From NCBI GenBank assembly GCA_008921705.1, contig VFFE01006969.1:777190-841189 (forward strand): a stretch of DNA of 64,000 nt, written 5' to 3'. Below, one piece after another: positions 50,244-64,000 of the stretch. The notes beneath the pieces were generated by a model that saw only the letters and a list, made by a program, of their open reading frames with translations, ran no database searches and was not told the origin of the DNA. Each line of letters begins with the position of its first letter. Positions within the stretch are counted from its first letter, which is position 1. The stretch is from Burhinus oedicnemus. Its lineage: Eukaryota > Chordata > Aves > Charadriiformes > Burhinidae. A program made the translations under genes and the position numbers.

Positions 50244-51105
50244 GTATGTTGGACCATTTTTAAAGAAACGGTATTTTTCAAACTTCATATCCTGTTAATA
50301 TAGAACTCGTAAAATGAATATAAACACACTTCTGAGCTTCTCCAGATGTACCTAAGTTTAAAGGCATACAGCTCTAGACTGTCATCTCCATTGCACCATC
50401 ATCATGGTGCAAACACGAATGATTTTAGTTTACCCTGGTGCAAGTGCAAATTTAGATGTGCCCCTAATAACCACATTATTGGAAAAAGTATAATTTCATG
50501 TAAGAATGAATGCAACTAAAATAATATTTTAAAAAATAAAAATATTTTTCACATTCTGTGTTTGGATGTGGTAACGAAGGCCACCTAATGATTCTCACAG
50601 TAGTTAGGGAATATTCTGTCAGATTTTCTGATAATTATTGTGATTTTTACAGTCAATTTAGCACATATAATATAAATTAATCTTCTATTTTAATATTAAA
50701 ATATAGAAATACATTTGAGAATTTTATTAAAAGAATAAAAGAATCCATATTCTTCTATAATAATAAAATTGATAGCATGTTATAAGCTCAGTAAAGAGCA
50801 AGAGCATGCGTAGTTTGTTCGTTCTTTCTAAGGCACAGTTAATCCAAAGTTCTTGGGACAAAAAGGTTTCGTAGGAGCAGTTGGAGGGAAGGGATTGGTT
50901 TGGGGATTTTTATTGCTTGGTTTCGGTTTTTGTGTTTGGGGTTTTTTTTAATCCTACCCTGCAGTGAATAAGGGGATGTTTGCTTTTTATGAAAAGTATG
51001 ATTTGCGCAAAGTGTATGTTCACCTAACAACATTTCTGGCAAACAGGCCTGTATTTTTAATCTTACGTATGCTCTGGTTTAAATTCTTTGGAAACCTTTA
51101 TTCAG
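50244..51105 (+). other. IFIH1: IFIH1 intron 5
   Basis: An 862-base AT-rich intron ending TTTATTCAG. Nothing else was recognised. Confidence 0.88.
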
Positions 51106-51316
51106 GTACCGTTAGTAGAACAGCATTTACGAAAGGAGTTTAATCCATTCCTGAAGCGTTGGTATCAGGTTATTGGTTTAAGTGGTGATTCTCGGCTGAA
51201 AATCTCATTTCCTGAAGTTGTCAGAAGAAATGACGTCATCATCAGCACAGCACAGATCCTTGAGAATTCACTGTTAAATGCAGCCGAAGAAGATGAAGAA
51301 GGTGTCCACTTATCAG
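51106..51316 (+). CDS. IFIH1: IFIH1 exon 6: helicase Hel1, motif Ia-Ib region
   Basis: The exon encodes residues 363-432, [20 protein letters not shown] then [18 protein letters not shown] and [15 protein letters not shown]. This is the RNA-contacting part of Hel1, containing motifs Ia and Ib (STAQIL). The reading frame fixes the end at 51316 because the next exon completes an Asp codon. The donor is therefore GC (CAG|GCAAGT), a rare but known class. The acceptor is TTATTCAG. Confidence 0.94.
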
Positions 51317-54300
51317 GCAAGTTTTTAACTCTGAAATTTTTACAGGAGTGCTAAAAGTATGTCTCTGTTCTGGAAAATTGCAGAGTAAAAATGTGCCACA
51401 TTCAGTAGTTAATGTTTTTTCAGTTGACTGGTTTTATAAATGCAAGCTGTACTCAGAGTCAAAACCAGATCTTAGTTAATGAACATGCAGTTTTTTCAAG
51501 CCAAATTAGACTCTTACAATTCATTTGTACTAAATATTTGTTATGCTTCCTATTTTATCTAGCTCAAGCACAACTTTGTGCAAATGCAGCTTGCAAGCTT
51601 GGTAGAACATTGAGTTATATCAGAAGCCATAAACAGGATGAGAAGAAAATTATAAAAACTCAAATGTAGTCAGTAGTTCGAGAAATACAATGGAACACAA
51701 GATAAAAGCCAATCTGTTATAAACATTATATTCTTTAAACTCATACTATTTTTCTAACGTACAAAGATAGGATTACTTATAACTGTATCTCTCCGAGGTA
51801 GGCAGATAGAATGGTCTCCTACAACAGATGAAGAAAGTTGAAGAAAACAAAAGATATGAGATGAGGTAAAATTGTTTGCCCAGAATAATCCTAAAGGGGC
51901 AGATATCTATGGGAGATCAGAAAGGGAATGGTATTATCTGCCAGTGACGTACAAATAATGGAACATCCTATGGCTTCAGCTCCAGGATTTGGGCTGCAGT
52001 GACTCTCCTCTGTGAGATGTTAACTTCTCCCTCTATCTGCATGCAGTCAACTCTTTCAGATGGGGCACAATGAATATCAGAGCTATTATATTTAAAATAA
52101 TGGATCTGAGATAAAAGAAGTAGTTCTCTGGGTGTTACAGAGACAGCAGAGAAACCTGAAGGGTCAGTCTCTGTCTATCAGTGCCTAGTGCTGACTGGAG
52201 TACTGCTTGATCCAAACTAACTCCTGCAGAGCCACTTGGGTACCTCAGAATTGCCTCCCCTCCTTAAGAACTCCTTTTTATTAACCTAGACAGAGTACCA
52301 GAAATTTTCTTGTATTTATTTCCTTTCCACTGCACCTAAGTTAATAAACCTTCCCAAACCTGAATCATTTGGGAATGCCATATAGAGGCACCTGAACATT
52401 TCTGTAGGAACTGCTGACGTGATCAGAATTGGGCGGAGTCCCAACCAGCTTGTGTAATGAAGTGGTTTTCTGAATGGGTTTTACACCTTGCAAAGCTTTC
52501 TCCATAAGGAGTTATATTTTTTCCAGAACTGAGGTGGCCTTGCAAACAGGGCCATGTTTCCATGCTATTACACCTGTGCTAGTAAGTTCAGCTGGACTGA
52601 AGCCAAGCAAGCCTGAACAGAGTCAGCTCCATTTTTATGACTATGACTTGGTTAACTCACAGCCTATATAAACCATCCTAATTAGTTATATGGTTTTTAT
52701 TCCTAATTTCTGTTCATACTTTCTTCATCTGTTCCCACAGAGGTCTGCATTACATGTAACACAGAATTCCAGCCTCAGGGAAATGGAGGGGACTCTCTTA
52801 ACTGCATTTTACCAAACGTTTACCCTTTTTACCAAGGGTTGAAGTCACTGTGTGGGCTTCCTAAAAGCTGTGTATCACTTTCTTAGTAGAAGCACATCTC
52901 TTCTGGTGGGTTAGGTCCTTCCTGAGTCATGATAGGAATATGCATTACAGAGATGATGGTCAAAATGAAAGGGAGTAATTTCGTGTTGGCAAAATATCTG
53001 AGAAACTGCCAGCACTGCTTCTGAAGTCTTGCAATATGTAGAAATCTTAGAAATAAACAGAAATTTAAGTTTGAAACCACATCACTCCAGTCCCAACTGG
53101 CTTCCTGAACCACTTGTGAAAGACAATCAGATTTCCCCAGTAACATAGAATCATAGAATAGTTTGGGTTGGAAGGGACCTTTAAAGGTCTTCTAGTCCCT
53201 GCAGTAAGCAGGGAAATCTTCAACTAAATCAGGTTGCTCAGAGCCCTGTCCAACCTGACCTGGAATGTTTCCAGGGATGAGGCATCTACCACCTGCCTGG
53301 GCAACCTGTGCCAGTGTTTCACCACCCTCATTGTAAAAAATTTCTTCCTTATATCTAGTCTAAATCTACCCTCTTTCAGTTTACAACTATTGCCCCTTGT
53401 CCTATCACAGCGGGCCCTGCTAAAAAGTTTGTCCCCATCTTTCTTATAAGCACCCTTTAAGTACTGAAAGGCTGCAATAAGGTCTCCTTCTCATCTCCAG
53501 TGACACGGAGCACTAGTTTGCTTTCCTAGCAGTACTCTTTGGTTTAGCCTTTTCATAAAATTTCTCTTGTTCAGTCTTCAGCTTTATTTAGATTCTTCAA
53601 AGACGAAGTTACATGATATTTTCTCCAGCAGAAAGGCCAATTGAGAATGTTCTAGCTCTCTGTTAGTTTCCAACTTCTGCTACCAGTTGTTGCAAACTCA
53701 TTTGTAGTGATGCAACAATTTGAGCACACTAATGTGTAAACAAGACCATGGAAATCGTCCGGATTTTTAAAAAAAAAAAATTACCCCTGATCATTTCAGT
53801 GACCTGCTTTACAGTCATTTCCACAAACATTTGTCAAATTGTGGGAAACAATGTCGAATTGTAGGGAATTCGACATGGAGAGTTATTGGCTAGCTAGGGG
53901 AAGAGTGGGAGCTCCATAAAACAGTTTGCTGTTAGAGAAACAGAGAAATGTTCATGAGTCTTTCAGATTACAACCTTGAAATATATGTCACTGTCTGCAT
54001 ATGCAAATAGATTAAGGAGATGTTTTCTGTGTTTGTGAGAAATTTAAAACAAACAAAAATATTCTTAATTTTCCTTATAGCGTAGCACTCTACCTTTTGC
54101 ATGTAAATATGATCTGACTAAAAAGCACATAATACCTGTCTGAATCTTCATCAGTTCCCTCAGCTACAAGAGAGATGATTGGTAGTGCTCTCACCATCTG
54201 CTTGTTGTTTCCAATGACACATCCATAAAGTAATATAAATCTTTTAATTGGTCAGGAATAGGGAGGAAATCTCTGTGTTGCTATACAGTGGATGCATTTT

Positions 54301-54751
54301 TTGATCAGGACAGGCCTTTCTAGAATGTCTAAAAGGCCTCTAACGTGTTATGTACCTTGTCATAAACAATGCATTTTGTCAGATACAGTTATGGATATAA
54401 AAGATAAGATCGAGTTAAACTATGGTATGTTCTTACCACTGGTTATTAAAAATATCTTTCTGAAATTCTTTATACCATCAGATTGATTTTACAAAAATAA
54501 AAAAGCTTTCTACGTTACATGAAATGTGAAAGTCCTTGACGCATCAGGAGTGCAGCAAAGATTCCATGGTCTATTAAATATGTACAGCTTCCATCCACGC
54601 CTTCCTGCAGCACTACAAATTTCCTAATACATTAGGACTCAGACAAACTGACTGGTTCTCTTCAACAGTGTCCTTACCTGTAAGATTTACTCACACAAAT
54701 TCTACATTTGAAAGAAAATTAATCGGTTTTGGGTTGATTTTTTTTTTTCAG
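51317..54751 (+). other. IFIH1: IFIH1 intron 6 (GC-AG type)
   Basis: A 3.4-kb intron starting GCAAGT and ending in a strong polypyrimidine tract with CAG. It carries a CR1 fragment at 53146-53496. No other gene was recognised. Confidence 0.85.
53146..53496 (-). mobile_element. CR1 LINE 3' fragment
   Basis: The left end ATAGAATCATAGAATAGTTT is the reverse complement of the CR1 terminus. It is followed by GGTTGGAAGGGACC and about 300 bases of CR1 3' sequence. It is 5'-truncated and lies antisense inside IFIH1 intron 6. Confidence 0.93.
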
Positions 54752-54969
54752 ATTTTTCACTCATCATTATCGATGAGTGTCATCACACTCAAAAGGAAGG
54801 TGTCTACAACAATATAATGCGACGTTACTTAAAAGAAAAGAGGAAGAACAGGAAGCTGGCAAAAGAAAACAAACCACTGATCCCACAGCCTCAGATTCTG
54901 GGACTTACAGCCTCACCTGGTGTAGGAGGTGCAACATCCAACTCAAAAGCTGAAGAACATATTCTGAAA
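54752..54969 (+). CDS. IFIH1: IFIH1 exon 7: helicase motifs II (DECH) and III
   Basis: The exon encodes residues 433-505. Motif II is DECH at 440-443, the Walker B that binds magnesium and drives ATP hydrolysis. Motif III is TAS at 485-487 within [15 protein letters not shown] Lys/Arg-rich insert ([14 protein letters not shown]) lies between them, as in human. It enters in phase 1 and leaves in phase 0 (AAA|GTAAAT). The acceptor has a long T-run. Confidence 0.96.
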
Positions 54970-56517
54970 GTAAATAGCCCTTACATTCGCAAACCACCAA
55001 AGGAATATTGTCTTTTTCAAGTAAAACTTTTAAAGTCAGTGTTCGGCTCCAAATATAGAATCTGATTTATTTTTTTGTCATGTGTACATGGGAGTTCTGC
55101 TGACAGCCATTCAGCAAATTGACCCACTGCAAATTAATGGAAATCCATGTACAAATAAAGGTTACTTTACAGGGAAGTAGGATTATTGAAAAGGAAAGTA
55201 AAATGATTGCCTCACTTGAAAAAAAAATATCAAGATCAGAGGCAAGAAATCCACAAAATAGTGAGGTTTTTTAGTTAATAAAAATCTTATTTTTCCATTG
55301 CTGGATTAGAATTTATTGTGTATTCCTAAATCCTAGAGAGATCACAGTATTTTATATCTGTATTTCTGAAGTGACTAAGCTGGCCTTTTGTGTGGATCCA
55401 GGAAAGTGAAAAACAAAGTTGAATACTTAAACAAGCAGAAACCATTTGTGAGATACAGGTAGCATATAAATGTGTTTCTTTACTGCAGTTAGAGTTACTC
55501 ATTGAGGGGCAGTATTGTGTAGTTGCATAAATACCTGACTTGAGATAATTGGTTAAACAGCTGTGACTGTAAAGAAACTCTATTTTACTTGAAATTCAAT
55601 GGATTTACATTAGTAATACAAAAGTAGAATTTAGCCCAGTACTCCAGTGAAAACTCCTCACTAGCAAACTGCCCAAGAAGAGAATGTGATACTGAATAGG
55701 TGAGGCTTGCAAGAACTTTTTATGCTCTATTGAGGTAGATAGAATCGCGAGGTATTTTGAGACAAAAACTTTCTGGCAATGGGAAAAGCAGAGAATTCCT
55801 TTTCATCAGCTCTGAAATCTTAATGATAGGATGCTGAGTTTTGTATCTAAAGAAATGTAATCCGAATATGCAAGCTCAAATAGATAACTACTGCTAAAGA
55901 CATTAAAAAGGTTTCCTGCCAGACTATTTTCTCTGCTCATGAAAATGTTAAGGTTTCCCCTTATTACTTTGGACTTAGCAACAGAAATGTATATATTTTA
56001 TTCTTAGAAGACATAAAAAGAAGAAAAGTCTAGTTCAGTCATGCAGTTAGCACAGAAATTTTCTCTCTCTTCCTGTTCCAGGAAACATAATTTCAAGTTA
56101 TTTTCTACTCTCATGACCAGCTCTTACTTTTATAATTACTCCTTAACATTTATATTCTTTTTTTCTATTTCACCACTATTTTTGTTTATTTGTTTTGTGC
56201 TCCAAAATCTTCTCTTCCAAAGTATTGATGGTATATTTTCCTTTTCAAAATACCTGTTTTGCACCCTGATCTGCAAGTTTTTTCTGGTGTGCAAGGATCA
56301 CTTCTGGCCTAAAAAGTAACTTGTTCAGCTTATCTCAAATGCTTTTCAAAGATTTGGCCTTTCTTATGCTTATAGTGTCTGTATCCAATTTTTGTAGGAA
56401 GAAAATAAAATTATATAAAACCCAGTATCTGAACGAGAAACTCTGTTGCATTAATTCAGTTTTCATGTGGAATAACTCACTAAACATTAAAAGAAATAAC
56501 ATTTTGTTTTCTCCCAG
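54970..56517 (+). other. IFIH1: IFIH1 intron 7
   Basis: A 1.5-kb AT-rich intron ending TTTTCTCCCAG. Nothing else was recognised. Confidence 0.86.
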
Positions 56518-56634
56518 ATCTGTGCCAATCTTGATGCACGTAGAATCATGACTGTTGAAGAGCATGCCTCCCAATTAAAGAATCAAGTGAAGGAACCGTA
56601 TAAGAAGACTGTGATTGCAGATGACAAAAGAAAG
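56518..56634 (+). CDS. IFIH1: IFIH1 exon 8: Hel1-Hel2i junction
   Basis: The exon encodes residues 506-544, ICANLDARRIMTVEEHASQL then KNQVKEPYKKTVIADDKRK. It aligns with the human segment [20 protein letters not shown]. It is the start of the helical Hel2i insertion that wraps around double-stranded RNA. Both ends are in phase 0. Confidence 0.94.
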
Positions 56635-57134
56635 GTAGGTTTTTTTCAAACAAATCAGTGTTAAGATTATATTGCCCTTTAAAAGTGTGTTGTATGGTAT
56701 CAAAAACTTTCGACTAATGCTCTTTTTCTAGAGATTTATTGTGATCCATAGTGCTAATTTGAATATGTGTGTATTTATCTGCTGCTTCCCTCTGTATGCA
56801 AAACTATCAGTAAAGTCAAATAGAACTAAATTTTTCAGATTTGAGTTATATTTTTGAGGTATCTGGTCAAAAGACCTTCTGAACCATAATCAAAATGTTT
56901 GTATTGGAGTGACACTATAGTCACTAAAAATATGTTATTTCATAGTGTAATTCTTGTAATTTTCTGAACTATTTATTTCCATAAATCTACATGTACATAG
57001 CAACCTTACTTGTTTGTAATTTAAGGTTTAACATTTTAAAAAATTACTTAATGTGGTACTAGCTAGAAGAGTTCAGGCTAATGTTTTCATTGCCAGAAGA
57101 TGCTTACTTACTTTGGTAATGAATTTATTTCTAG
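56635..57134 (+). other. IFIH1: IFIH1 intron 8
   Basis: A 500-base intron, GTAGGT to TTTCTAG. Nothing else was recognised. Confidence 0.88.
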
Positions 57135-57258
57135 GATCCATTTAGAGAGAGAATTACTGAGATCATGAGAGACATTCAGAACTATTGCCAGCTCCATCCA
57201 AAATCTGAGTTTGGAACTCAGCCCTACGAACAGTGGGTGATTAGAGAAGAGAAAAAAG
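57135..57258 (+). CDS. IFIH1: IFIH1 exon 9: Hel2i
   Basis: The exon encodes residues 545-585, [20 protein letters not shown] then [16 protein letters not shown]. It is the helical Hel2i domain, strongly matching the human FGTQPYEQW segment. It enters in phase 0 and leaves in phase 1 (AAAAG|GTAACT). The next intron is only 89 bases long (57259-57347). Confidence 0.95.
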
Positions 57259-57347
57259 GTAACTGCGTAGCAAATATATCCCACCTTTGCGTTTGTTTGG
57301 GTTATTCTATACACAGGCATGTTTTTGTATTTTTTGTTCATTTTTAG

Positions 57348-57581
57348 CTGCAAAAGAAGAAAAACGCAAGCAACGTGTCTGTGCAGAACACTTGAAAAAA
57401 TACAATGATGCTCTCCAGATAAATGACACTATCCGAATGGTGGATGCGTACAATCACCTAAATAACTTTTATAAGGAGGAGAAAAGTAAGAAGACAGTAA
57501 GGAGTGATGATGATGATGATGATGAACCAGCAGTATCAAAACAGGATGAAACAGATGAATTTCTAGTAGGTTTATTTCATG
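57348..57581 (+). CDS. IFIH1: IFIH1 exon 10: Hel2i and acidic loop
   Basis: The exon encodes residues 586-663. [20 protein letters not shown] and [20 protein letters not shown] belong to Hel2i. After it comes the acidic loop, here six Asp residues (639-644) from a GAT repeat and then [13 protein letters not shown]. The human loop is longer and contains several Asp/Glu clusters, and this one is about 13 residues shorter. It enters and leaves in phase 1. The splice sites are CATTTTTAG and CATG|GTAAGT. Confidence 0.95.
57506..57523 (+). repeat. In-frame (GAT)6 coding repeat
   Basis: Six perfect GAT codons give the Asp run of the MDA5 acidic loop. Such runs often vary in length between individuals and species. 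Confidence 0.95.
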
Positions 57582-59643
57582 GTAAGTTTGAAATATATTG
57601 TGATATTTAATATTTTGAATCCATAGGACCAACTAATGTGCACTAACATGATTTGCATGCTCCCATTAATTATTCCATCCTAGAGATTGCCATGTTGTTT
57701 ATTATGACAGTATCTGGATGTCCCAGTTCATGCAGTATGGAATACATCAAACAACATCATAGTATGATTATGTCCCAACATGTGGTGGAAGTTCTTCAGC
57801 TTTGGCCCAAGGGCACTTTATTTTTGCTGATAGTTTGCTGATAGTAAAAACTGTTCTCTATTTTCTCCAGTGAAGTGTCCCTGAGGACACTCTGACAGAT
57901 GGATAGAATGTGTATTCCAGTAGACGCTCCTGAGTGGCAAAAAGTTGAGCAAATGGAATACAAAAAGTAATGAAATGACGAGTTTTTAACCAACCCTTTG
58001 TACCAAAGTTTGTCTATATACTAAGAGATGGGAGTGATGACCTTGAGTAAGTTTCAGGTGAAGAGCAGATAGTGAGACAATTAAACAGAGGATTAAATTG
58101 CAAAGATCAAAGTTAGTTGCTTTTTCTTCAGATCATTCACCTTGGAACTAGGATTCATTCATGTGTGTCCTTGACACATAAATCTTCTTTTCATCTTTTT
58201 CCGTTACTGCCTTTACAATGAGGAAGAGGTAGACAAGTTTGCTCCCATTGCCTATGGCTCCTGGGTGGTGCAACAGAAAACAGATTTTACTGCAGCATGT
58301 ATCCCAACTTCATGTACACTATGAATTACAAATTTAGAATGCCATTGTTAAGAATGTTAGGAAATGTTAAAAAAACTTTTAGAAAAACATGGTTTTTAAT
58401 GACTTCATACCTGTCTTTATGCCACTTTATTTAGAATTTCAGTATTGAGCTGTTGCTGAGAACCAAAAAGTTAAACTAACTAAAAAATGAAACCATTGTC
58501 TAGATTTCATTTTCACAGGTAAATGAAGTTCAAAGAACTTGACAGTGAAAAATAAATTATACTCCAATCTGTTTTAATTTTACCACTGCAGGTGCCACAA
58601 GTAATGCAAGGAAATCTATTGAATTTCTATTTCCAGCTTTTAGGTCCAGAGTTCCTCTTTGGGTGATAAACTCACTGAAGCCCTTAGCATAGGTTTAACT
58701 AAGGGGGAAAACTGGGAGTTTGTTACATCTACCTACTTTCTGTATGTATTTGTATATCTTTAATTACATTCTAAAATATAAATAAGACTGTAGTCAGAAA
58801 GCCACTGCCTAAGCTGTGTAGCAGTTTGTGATATAGACTACCATTGCATTGGGCAAAGTGCACTGCAGTAATCTGCCCAGGGAGATGACATCAGAGTGAC
58901 TGTAATGTCTTAACGCACCAGGCCCTCCCTTAAAGCGCTATTATTGTGTTTGCATGATCATCTGATAATGACGGAGGCTTTTAAATATTAGAAATTTTTA
59001 AAAAAATTAAAACCCATGAGGAATCCTCCCTGGTCATGGTCAATAGTGCCTGTCTAAGAGAGTCATTAATTTAACATTTCACGGAGCGTATTGACATGTC
59101 TTTAAAAGCTGCAATACCGATAACAATGTGCCCATCCTGGTGTCTACCACATTGCATGTTTCTAGTGAGGATTCCTGCTCTAATGAATGTCCCAAGAACA
59201 ATTTTATGTAAATTTATAAAAAACATGTCAGCACTTGAGGGCTGTGCATATTAATCTGTTTCTCCTTGTAAGACTTTTTCGGTTATTTTAAAACTATTTT
59301 GCAAATATTATAAGCTGTAATTTAGCTCTTTAATACAGTGCACTTAACTCTGTACCACTTCTGGTATGTAGACAGAGTTTTTTTCTTTTGCTTATTCTCA
59401 CTATGTAGTATAGGTGATGTGTATGTTAAAAAGTTAACTGTGATTTATTTTGATTGATTAGTGTGTTTTTAATTAATGTAAACTGACTTGAAAAAGAAAT
59501 TGATATGGCACAGATCTTCAACCTGGATGTGAATTAGCCATGCTGGGCGAATTATATAGAAAGCTGCTCTTTGCTTTGGTTTTTTCTAGAGCTGTTATAT
59601 TACATGGTTACTTTTTCTTAATTTACATCTGCTATTTTTAAAG
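57582..59643 (+). other. IFIH1: IFIH1 intron 10
   Basis: A 2.1-kb AT-rich intron, GTAAGT to CTATTTTTAAAG. Nothing else was recognised. Confidence 0.85.
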
Positions 59644-59900
59644 CAAAAAAGAAACAGCTGAAAGAGTTGGCTAGAAAGCCAGAATATGAAAACGAGAAGC
59701 TAATACAGTTGCGAAACACTTTAATGGAGGAGTTCACGAAGACTGAAGAACCTAGAGGAATTATTTTCACAAAGACTCGCCTAAGTGCCTTTGCTCTATT
59801 CCAGTGGATTAAGGATAACCCAAAATTTGAAGAAGTGGGAATTAAGGCCCATTATCTTATTGGTGCTGGACATAACAGTGAAATTAAACCCATGACTCAG
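59644..59900 (+). CDS. IFIH1: IFIH1 exon 11: helicase Hel2, motif IV
   Basis: The exon encodes residues 664-749. It includes [20 protein letters not shown], motif [10 protein letters not shown] (702-709) and [20 protein letters not shown]. These form the first part of the second RecA-like domain. Human TEESARG is TEEPRG here, one residue shorter. It enters in phase 1 and leaves in phase 0 (CAG|GTACAG). Confidence 0.96.
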
Positions 59901-62170
<2,270 letters not shown>

Positions 62171-62332
62171 GCTCGTGGTCGAGCTCGAGCTGATGAGAGC
62201 ACCTATGCACTTGTGGCTTCGAGTGTCTCAGGAGCTGTTGAACGTGAAGATGTTAATATTTTCCGTGAGAAAATGATGTATAAGGCCATTCAGCGTGTCC
62301 AGAACATGCCACAGGAAGAGTATTTAAATAAG
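62171..62332 (+). CDS. IFIH1: IFIH1 exon 13: helicase motif VI and Pincer
   Basis: The exon encodes residues 800-853, beginning [20 protein letters not shown]. With Gln799 this forms motif VI (QARGRAR), whose arginines complete the ATPase site. The rest ([20 protein letters not shown]) is the Pincer helix pair that links Hel2 to the C-terminal domain. Both ends are in phase 0. Confidence 0.96.
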
Positions 62333-62634
62333 GTATTTACTGCAACTCTGCACTTTCATTTAAATAAGACTGATTTATATTGTAAGGAATACTTTCTATT
62401 TGAAATCTATTTAGGGAAGGAAAACTTAAAACGTATAGCCTTGAAACCTTCTTCCAATATTTGTTTTATTATCTATGTTTTCTGGGCCCTTAGGAAAGTC
62501 TACTTTCCTTTTGGTAAGGGGGGAAAATTGATTAGAAGTCATGTTTTCTGTGTACTCAGTAAAATAACTGAAAAAGAAAACTATTACTGTCATTCCACCA
62601 GAATCTTACAGTGCTCTTATTGATCTACTTCTAG
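62333..62634 (+). other. IFIH1: IFIH1 intron 13
   Basis: A 302-base intron, GTATTT to CTACTTCTAG. Nothing else was recognised. Confidence 0.88.
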
Positions 62635-62825
62635 ATTCAGAATTTGCAGTTGCAAAGTATAGTGGAAAAACAAATGAAGGCAAAGAGAGATCAGCACAAG
62701 ACATACAAGAAAAATCCTTCACTGCTAACATTCCTATGCAAAAATTGCCACAAGCTGGTATGTTCTGGAGAAGACATACAAGTTATTGAAAACATGCATC
62801 ATGTCAGTGTCAAAAAAGACTTCCA
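62635..62825 (+). CDS. IFIH1: IFIH1 exon 14: Pincer end and start of zinc-binding CTD
   Basis: The exon encodes residues 854-916. [20 protein letters not shown] completes the Pincer. [21 protein letters not shown] starts the C-terminal domain with the first pair of zinc-binding cysteines, Cys888 and Cys891. The exon leaves in phase 2 (TTCCA|GTAAGT). The remaining CTD, with the second cysteine pair and the dsRNA-contacting surface, needs two more exons that are not in the window. Confidence 0.94.
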
Positions 62826-64000
62826 GTAAGTGTTTATGAACTACTTTATCTCTTTCAGGCAAAAACAGATTTTCATTTCAGCAGGGCTGTACATGGCCTG
62901 TAACCCTGTGAGGAAAAAAAGATTATTCCAATATCGTCAAGTCCTAGGCTGTATGAAGTTTACAGTTAATGGAAAGGAAGGAAAAGTTTGTTCTTACCCC
63001 TGATTTTGAGGTGACCAGAGTTTGACACTTTGGAAAAAGGTCCTGTGATAGTATTAAATAGGTCACTTATTATATAATATGATATGTACTCTACAGTGTA
63101 ACTGTAACCAAAGATGAATACCAGTTACCCATATACTTACACCAGTAACAGATCCCGGATAAGAGTTTGACTCAAACAACATACTGGCCATGAGCTGAGC
63201 ATTGACAATTTTATTTTTAAAGGATGTTCATGCTGGTGACACATCCGTTTTAGTTCTCCCAGTGTTCTTGCTTCTTCTTATCTCCATTGCAAGAGATGCC
63301 ATCTAGTTTGGTAAACATTTATGTTAAACTGTGTTTTTCAGTGCCATGATGGCAGGAGGTGACTTTCTCTTCCCACTCATAATGGAAATAAAGAGACCGA
63401 GAAAATGTCTTAATTCAACTTCAATTCTACTACAGTAAATTTGTAATGGGTATTGCACATTACAGATCAGTCATGCTTTGCTAATTATACGGCAGACACT
63501 ATCCAACCAAGTTACTGCCCTCCAAAGTTCTCATTTCTTTGAGACATATCTCTGGTATAATTTGTAAAGACTTTTTGAAGAGTTAATGAGAAGTTAGTAC
63601 CCATATGTTGAAAAAATTAAAATTGAGCACAGCCCTAAATATTGAACTGCTTTTACTGTGAAACTGTCTTGTCAGCATAATGTTATCAGTCAATTCAAAC
63701 TACACGGTAATAATTCTTATAACCCCTCAGCACAGGCTAATAGTAACCTTCAAGATCAAGTGCTCCATAAACTAAATGATGTAAGAACGTGCTCATACTC
63801 TGCAGCTCTGGATAGTCAGAGCCAAATGATTCTGTTAAGGGGTAAGGTTGGACTACAGGGAATAAAAAGAAAACCTCTAACTTTCAGGTATCGTTTCTTT
63901 GACAGCTCCATGGCACCTGAAAAAAACAAGCTAGATTTATCTCCTATTATAACGGAGAGCCTGCTGCTCCTGCTTTAAAATGTGTGAGGGAGGATGCAAC
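62826..64000 (+). other. IFIH1: IFIH1 intron 14 (partial)
   Basis: GT lies at 62826. I looked for the next CTD exon (the ELYIVRENKALQKKC-type segment) up to the right edge and did not find it. The 106-codon open frame at 63658-63978 does not resemble MDA5. Confidence 0.75.

Noticed and set aside
63658..63978. 106-codon plus-strand open frame near the right edge, considered as IFIH1 exon 15
   Set aside because: It lacks the CTD pattern (second Cys pair, CADYQINGEIICKCG-like sequence), and its start does not fit the phase 2 entry required after exon 14.

Overview
The window is vertebrate nuclear DNA, almost certainly from a bird. It has small coding exons with GT-AG introns, CpG-rich promoter blocks, and at least five CR1-type LINE copies with typical avian CR1 3' ends. 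The species cannot be named from the sequence. The gene order KCNH7 - GCA - IFIH1 is the one found on human 2q24, here with KCNH7 and IFIH1 on + and GCA on -.

Region 1-19575 holds the last four coding exons of KCNH7 (ERG3/Kv11.3 potassium channel; 7808-8071, 12989-13157, 16439-16631, 18018-18284), separated by introns and followed by a 3' UTR with a good poly(A) signal at 19551. Region 19575-27860 is intergenic and is dominated by a 1.7-kb minus-strand CR1 element (24779-26525) that keeps most of a reverse transcriptase, broken by frameshifts.

Region 27860-34480 (minus strand) is the place of GCA (grancalcin, a penta-EF-hand calcium-binding protein). Two exons are clear (31039-31186 and 29418-29487), but the first carries a 5-base frameshifting gap and the second has lost its splice-acceptor AG. 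Only weak traces of later exons are seen. The locus looks like a unitary pseudogene, which is the most interesting observation here. A CpG island at 33640-34480 with a 15-copy CGGCA repeat is the likely old GCA promoter.

Region 36300-64000 is IFIH1 (MDA5, the cytosolic long-dsRNA sensor). Fourteen coding exons (about 916 codons) can be placed with consistent reading phase. They cover both CARDs, the whole DECH helicase with its Pincer/Hel2i insertions, and the first half of the zinc-binding C-terminal domain. The last two exons lie beyond the right edge. A perfect ISRE core lies about 200 bases upstream of the start codon, as expected for an interferon-induced gene. Intron 6 uses a GC donor, and several residues linked to regulation of human MDA5 differ.

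No RNA genes, CRISPR arrays or bacterial-type systems were seen. Most of the window is intron or intergenic sequence with no further recognised content.
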